DNA of 26,316 bases. Origin: an uncultured Verrucomicrobiota bacterium (lineage in GTDB: Bacteria > Verrucomicrobiota > Verrucomicrobiia > Limisphaerales > UBA9464). The stretch is from assembly GCA_903925515.1 (NCBI GenBank), contig CAIYFP010000061.1, positions 1 through 26,316 on the forward strand, in the 5' to 3' direction. Below are positions 22,309 through 26,316 of this stretch, in pieces. Below the pieces are notes generated by a model. It made no database searches and was not told where the DNA came from. It saw nothing but the letters and a program-made list of their open reading frames with translations. Made by a program: the position numbers and the translations under genes. The stretch's first letter is position 1. Each line of letters begins with the position of its first letter.

Positions 22309-25300
22309 TCAGCCACCGTCGTCGCCGCCCTCGGATCGACGCTCCCACTTGCGGGGCGCGCGTTCTGGAAGCGAGCGGTCGGCGGATACCATGAGGGACT
22401 GGGGGCCGCACACGTCCTCGAGCGCCCGTTCCAGCTCGACGGACGGCGCCACCGTGTAGCGGTCGTTCGGCTCGATGAACACCGACGCCCCCGACGGCAC
22501 GCGGACGTGCAGGTAGAAGGGGACGCGCCCGGCATGGGCCTCGAGGATGTTGCGCACCGACTCCAGCGTCTCGCGCCCGAGCTGCGCATGGTCAAGCTGG
22601 AGCTGGACCTGCTTCGTGAGCCGGCGCGGCGCGTCCTCGAGCCGCAGGATCTCCGTGGGGAACAACTTCGGCTTGTCCTCGCCCGTCGAGACCTCGCCCA
22701 CGACGAGCAACGCCGTGTTCGGGACGAACAGCTCGCGGAACTTGTCGTAGGACTCATTCATGGCGAGCAGCGTCACCGCACCGGTCAGGTCCTCCACCGT
22801 GACCATCGCGTAGGGCTTGCCGCTCTTCTTGGATACTCCCTGCTGCACCGCCGACACGAGCCCGCCCACGCGTGCCATGGAACGGTTGGGAAGCGACGCC
22901 AGCTCCTCCACCGTCTGGAGCGCGTAGCGTTGGAGCAGCTTTTGGTGCGGCTCCAGCGGGTGTCCGCTCACGTAGAAACCAAGGAGCTCCTTCTCGTGCG
23001 CGAGGCGCTCGGAGGCAGGCCATTCCGGAAGCTCCACGGCCGCATGGGCGGGCGCGCCGTTGCCAGCCTTGCCCTTGCCCTTGCCCTTCGGCGGGGTGGG
23101 CTCCAGGGCGTCGAGGAAGCTGGCCTGGCCCCGGGCGCGATCCGACGCGATGGCGGAGGCGCGGGCGATGGCAGGCTCGATCTGAGACCAGAGGGTGGCG
23201 CGGTTGGGGCCGAGGGCGTCGCAGGCCCCCGCCTTGACGAGGCACTCGAGGCCCTTGCGCCCCAGCGTGCGTCCGTCCACGCGCTCGCAGAGCTCCGCCA
23301 ACGAGCCGAAGCGCCCGGCCTTGCGGGCCTCGAGCAGCGCCGTGACGGCCACCTCCCCCATCCCCTTGATCGCCGCCAGACCGAACCGGATCACCGTCTT
23401 GCCGTCCGCGCGCCTTGCCGGCGCGAACGCCACCTCGGACTCGTTGACGTCGGGCCCGAGGACCTCGTGCCCGAACCCACGCGCCTCGGCGATGTACTGC
23501 GCCAGCTTGGCGAGGTCGCCCTGGTCGTTGGTCATCATCGCGCACAGGAACTCCACCGGGTGGTTCGCCTTCAGGTACGCCGTCTGGTACGCGACCACCG
23601 CGTACGCCGCCGCGTGCGACTTGTTGAAGCCATACCCGGCGAACTTCTCCAGCAGGTCGAACACCTCGTTCGCCTTCGACTCCGCGATGCCGTTCTTGTC
23701 GCGGCAACCCGACACGAACGTCTCCCGCTGCTTGGCCATCTCCTCGGGCTTCTTCTTGCCCATGGCGCGCCGCAGCAGGTCGGCGCCGCCCAGCGTGTAC
23801 CCGGCGAGGATCTGGGCCGACTGCATCACCTGCTCCTGGTAGATCAACACTCCGTACGTCTCGCGCGAGATCGGCTCCAGCAAGGCGTGCGGGTACTCCA
23901 CCTCGCGCCGCCCGTGCCGTCGCTCGATGAAGTCCGGGATCAGGTCCATGGGGCCCGGCCGGTACAACGAGATCAACGCCGTGATGTGCTCCACCGACTG
24001 GATCTGGAACTTGCGGCAAAGGTCGCGCATGCCGCCGGACTCCAGCTGGAACACGCCCAGCGTCTGGGCGTTGTTGAGCAACGCGTACGTCTTCGCGTCG
24101 TCCAGCGGCAACGCGTCCACCGGCACCTCCACGCCGCTCGTCCGGCGCACGAGGTCGCACGTGTTCCGGATGACCGTCAGCGTCTTGAGGCCCAGGAAGT
24201 CCATCTTGAGCAACCCAAGGTCGCCGACGGGCCCCATGGCGTACTGCGTGACGATCGACCCGGCATCGTCCTCCTTGAGCGGCAGCAGGTTGACCAAGGG
24301 CTGGGCGCCAATGACGACGCCCGCGGCGTGAACGCCCGCGCTCCGCGCCTGGTCCTCCAGCACCAGCGCAAGGTCCACCAACTCCCGCGTCGCCTCCTCG
24401 CCCTCGTACGCGCGCTTGAAGTCCGCGCTCTTCTCCAGCGCGTCCTTCAACCCCCACTTCAGGTCCGTGATCATCTTCGCCAGCCGGTCCGTCTCCCCAA
24501 ACCCCAGCCCCATCACGCGGCCCACGTCCCGCACCACCGACTTCGCCCCCATCGTCCCGAAGGTCACGATCTGCGCCACCGCGTCCTGCCCATACTTCTG
24601 GCGCACGTACTCGATCACCTCCTGCCGGCGGTCGTCCGCGAAGTCGATGTCGATGTCGGGCGGGCTGACGCGCTCCGGGTTGAGGAACCGCTCGAAGAGC
24701 AGGCCGTAGCGGATGGGATCGACGTTGGCGATCTCGAGCAGGTACGTGACCAGCGACCCGGCCGCCGAGCCGCGCGCCACGCACGCGATCCCCTTCGCCC
24801 GCCCGTGACGGACGAAGTCGCCCACGATCAGGAAGTAGCTCACGTAGCCCGTCTTCTCGATCACGCCCAGCTCAAGGTCGAGGCGGTCCAGCAGCACCTG
24901 GATGGCATGCTGGACCTCCGGCGACGCCACCGTCATCGAGGCCGCATCCGGACGTGGTTCCCCCTCCCGCAACGGCGGGAACAGGAACGCCAGCTCCGCG
25001 GGCCTCAACGCCTCGTCCACCACGATCCGCGAACCCTCGACCCGCGCCACCAGCCCGTACCGCGTCTTCAGCCCGTCGCACAGCAGCCTTCGCAGGTAGC
25101 CCTCCCGCGTCCATGTCTCCGGCGGCTGGTACACCGGGTAATGCTCGGCCCCCTTGCCGAACCGGATGTCCACGTTGCACTGCTCCGCTACCGCCACCGT
25201 GTTCAGCACCGCCTCCGGCACCTCCGCGAACAGCCGCTTCATCTCGTCGGCCCCCCGCAGGTAAAACTGCGCCTGCGCGTACCGCATGCGCTTGGCATCC

Positions 25301-26001
25301 GAGATCTGGGCCTGGTTCCCGATGCAAATCAGGCAGTCGTGCGCGCGCCAATGGTCCTTCTCGACGTAATGGACGTCGTTCGTGCACACCGTGCGCAGGT
25401 TGAACTCCCGGGCGTACGCCAGGAGCGCGCGGTTGACCTTGGCCTGCTCCGGGATGCCGTGGTTCTGCAGCTCCAGGCAGAAGTTCTCCGGCCCCAGCAC
25501 CTGCTTGAACCAGTCGATCGTCTCCCGCGCCTTCCGCTCGTCGTCGCGCACGATGGACTCCGGGATCTCGCTCGCGAGGCATCCCGACAACGCAATCAAG
25601 CCGTCCGCGTGCGCCGCCAGCAGCTCCTTGTCGATCCGCGGCTTGTAGTAGTAGCCCTCGAGATGCCCGGCCGTCACCAGCTTCACCAGGTTCTTGTACC
25701 CGGCCTCGTTCCGCGCCAGCAGCACCAGGTGGTTGTACACGTCGCGCCCCCCCGTGGAGGACTTCTTCTCATGACGCGACCCCCGGGCCACATAGACCTC
25801 GCACCCGATGATCGGCTTGATCCCCGCCTTCTTGGCCGCCTGGTGAAACTCCACCGCCCCGTACAGGACGCCGTGGTCCGTCATCGCAATCGCCGGGAAG
25901 TCCATCGCCTTGGCCTTCGCCATCAGCTTGTCCAGGCGGCAGCACGCATCGAGCAACGAATACTCGGTGTGCAGGTGCAGGTGGACGAAGTCGGACGCCA
26001 T
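22309..26001 (-). CDS. dnaE: DNA polymerase III alpha subunit
   Basis: The 1230-residue product is the replicative polymerase. It has the N-terminal PHP domain (HLHLHTEYSLLDA at 7-19, TDHG at 41-44), the palm region with RGSAAGSLVTYLLE (410-423) and the catalytic aspartates in PDIDIDFADD (448-457). Further on are FGTMGAKSVVRDVGRV, GVHAAGVVIG, LYRPGPMDLIPDFI and FAGYGFNKSHAAAYAVVAYQ, then tandem HhH and an OB-fold part (KPYAMVTVEDLTGAVTLLAM). A segment of about 45 residues (around 318-365) between the PHP and palm regions, and a Lys/Gly/Ala-rich linker (TPPKGKGKGKAGNGAPAHAA), are longer than in enterobacterial DnaE. The start at 26001 is normal; no strong ribosome site precedes it. Confidence 0.96.
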   Translation of the reverse strand: MASDFVHLHLHTEYSLLDACCRLDKLMAKAKAMDFPAIAMTDHGVLYGAVEFHQAAKKAGIKPIIGCEVYVARGSRHEKKSSTGGRDVYNHLVLLARNEAGYKNLVKLVTAGHLEGYYYKPRIDKELLAAHADGLIALSGCLASEIPESIVRDDERKARETIDWFKQVLGPENFCLELQNHGIPEQAKVNRALLAYAREFNLRTVCTNDVHYVEKDHWRAHDCLICIGNQAQISDAKRMRYAQAQFYLRGADEMKRLFAEVPEAVLNTVAVAEQCNVDIRFGKGAEHYPVYQPPETWTREGYLRRLLCDGLKTRYGLVARVEGSRIVVDEALRPAELAFLFPPLREGEPRPDAASMTVASPEVQHAIQVLLDRLDLELGVIEKTGYVSYFLIVGDFVRHGRAKGIACVARGSAAGSLVTYLLEIANVDPIRYGLLFERFLNPERVSPPDIDIDFADDRRQEVIEYVRQKYGQDAVAQIVTFGTMGAKSVVRDVGRVMGLGFGETDRLAKMITDLKWGLKDALEKSADFKRAYEGEEATRELVDLALVLEDQARSAGVHAAGVVIGAQPLVNLLPLKEDDAGSIVTQYAMGPVGDLGLLKMDFLGLKTLTVIRNTCDLVRRTSGVEVPVDALPLDDAKTYALLNNAQTLGVFQLESGGMRDLCRKFQIQSVEHITALISLYRPGPMDLIPDFIERRHGRREVEYPHALLEPISRETYGVLIYQEQVMQSAQILAGYTLGGADLLRRAMGKKKPEEMAKQRETFVSGCRDKNGIAESKANEVFDLLEKFAGYGFNKSHAAAYAVVAYQTAYLKANHPVEFLCAMMTNDQGDLAKLAQYIAEARGFGHEVLGPDVNESEVAFAPARRADGKTVIRFGLAAIKGMGEVAVTALLEARKAGRFGSLAELCERVDGRTLGRKGLECLVKAGACDALGPNRATLWSQIEPAIARASAIASDRARGQASFLDALEPTPPKGKGKGKAGNGAPAHAAVELPEWPASERLAHEKELLGFYVSGHPLEPHQKLLQRYALQTVEELASLPNRSMARVGGLVSAVQQGVSKKSGKPYAMVTVEDLTGAVTLLAMNESYDKFRELFVPNTALLVVGEVSTGEDKPKLFPTEILRLEDAPRRLTKQVQLQLDHAQLGRETLESVRNILEAHAGRVPFYLHVRVPSGASVFIEPNDRYTVAPSVELERALEDVCGPQSLMVSADRSLPERAPRKWERRSEGGDDGG

Positions 26002-26168
26002 GCCCCCGATGATGCTGGGACGCCCCCTCCCGGCGAACGAAATTCCGGGATCCTCGATGGCCCGGCATGGCCCGGCACCCGGGCCTTTCCCTTCGCGAAC
26101 CGTCCACCCACGGGACCGCGCCCGTCCCCGGCCGCATCCCCATGCCCGTCACCTCACCGCATAAAACC
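26002..26168. promoter_or_regulatory. Gap upstream of dnaE
   Basis: These 167 bases between the leftward partial gene and dnaE must hold the dnaE promoter if it has its own. Nothing specific is recognisable by eye. Confidence 0.25.
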
Positions 26169-26316
26169 CTACGCGATCGTCGCGAACTGCTCCAGGGCCG
26201 CCTCCAGGTCATCCCGCCAAGCCGGATCGATGCAATTGGGAGGGAAGTGATTGCGCAGCAGATTCTTTCGCAAGACGAGGAGTGAGCGAGGCGCGGGCCA
26301 GCTCGCGGCCCGTAAC
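26169..26316 (-). CDS. Unidentified protein, C-terminal 48 residues (runs off right edge)
   Basis: Reading leftward from the window edge, one frame stays open for 48 codons to TAG at 26169-26171. The peptide includes APRSLLVLRKNLLRNHFPPN and ends in DDLEAALEQFATIA. It looks like real protein (mixed charge, a helical end DPAWRDDLEAALEQF) and the frame is oriented with dnaE. I do not recognise the family. The remaining frames in this corner are less protein-like. Confidence 0.5.
   Translation of the reverse strand, partial: LRAASWPAPRSLLVLRKNLLRNHFPPNCIDPAWRDDLEAALEQFATIA

Noticed and set aside
22507..26250. Very long open frame on the plus strand, antisense to dnaE
   Set aside because: It mirrors dnaE codons in GC-rich DNA, is rich in Arg/His/Leu/Val without domain motifs, and dnaE itself is unmistakable.
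1..26316. CRISPR array, tRNA or rRNA genes
   Set aside because: No regularly spaced direct repeats and no cloverleaf or rRNA-like sequence were found by reading both strands; a covariance-model scan would be decisive.

Overview
The window is high-GC bacterial chromosome with dense housekeeping genes. It most likely comes from the Verrucomicrobiota or a close PVC relative. The signs are a short PEP-CTERM protein, an H-X9-DG type IV-pilin-like protein, a Tat-exported DUF1501 protein, a CBM9-like secreted protein, a verrucomicrobial-style GH10-related protein with an 'RFYRL' C-terminal module, and palindromic intergenic repeats. This placement is inferred from family content; no rRNA or tRNA is present to fix it.

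Layout. Positions 1-113 hold the start of a leftward MBL-fold gene. Positions 262-4507 are a tight rightward block: argC, a UbiA-type prenyltransferase, aroK, queG and a LOG-family phosphoribohydrolase, the last four with overlapping ends. Positions 4582-6551 run leftward: a SIS-domain sugar isomerase, a secreted CBM9-like protein and a doubtful small ORF. Positions 6552-9492 are mostly non-coding and contain one PEP-CTERM gene (7437-8069) with a clear terminator, plus two diverged copies of a 200-base repeat with hairpins. A leftward lipoprotein-xer recombinase pair (9493-10860) diverges from a rightward sugar-phosphate isomerase/Nudix pair (11000-12420). Leftward moeB (with a rhodanese domain) and trpB follow, and trpB carries a one-base frameshift in a homopolymer. 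After a 690-base gap come DUF1501, a degenerate GH10-like protein, a YacP-like NYN nuclease, a membrane alpha/beta hydrolase split by an in-frame TAG, an H-X9-DG prepilin-like protein and a dipeptide epimerase. Leftward dnaE fills 22309-26001, and the C-terminal end of an unidentified leftward gene reaches the right edge.

I do not see a coherent new multi-gene defence, mobile or biosynthetic system. The points most worth a second look are small: two single-base gene disruptions (trpB, hydrolase), hairpin repeats with a paired base change in both arms, a second repeat family in inverted orientation 5.6 kb apart, a GH10 fold that seems to have lost its catalytic motif, and a local change in strand G/C bias around 17.6-20.4 kb.
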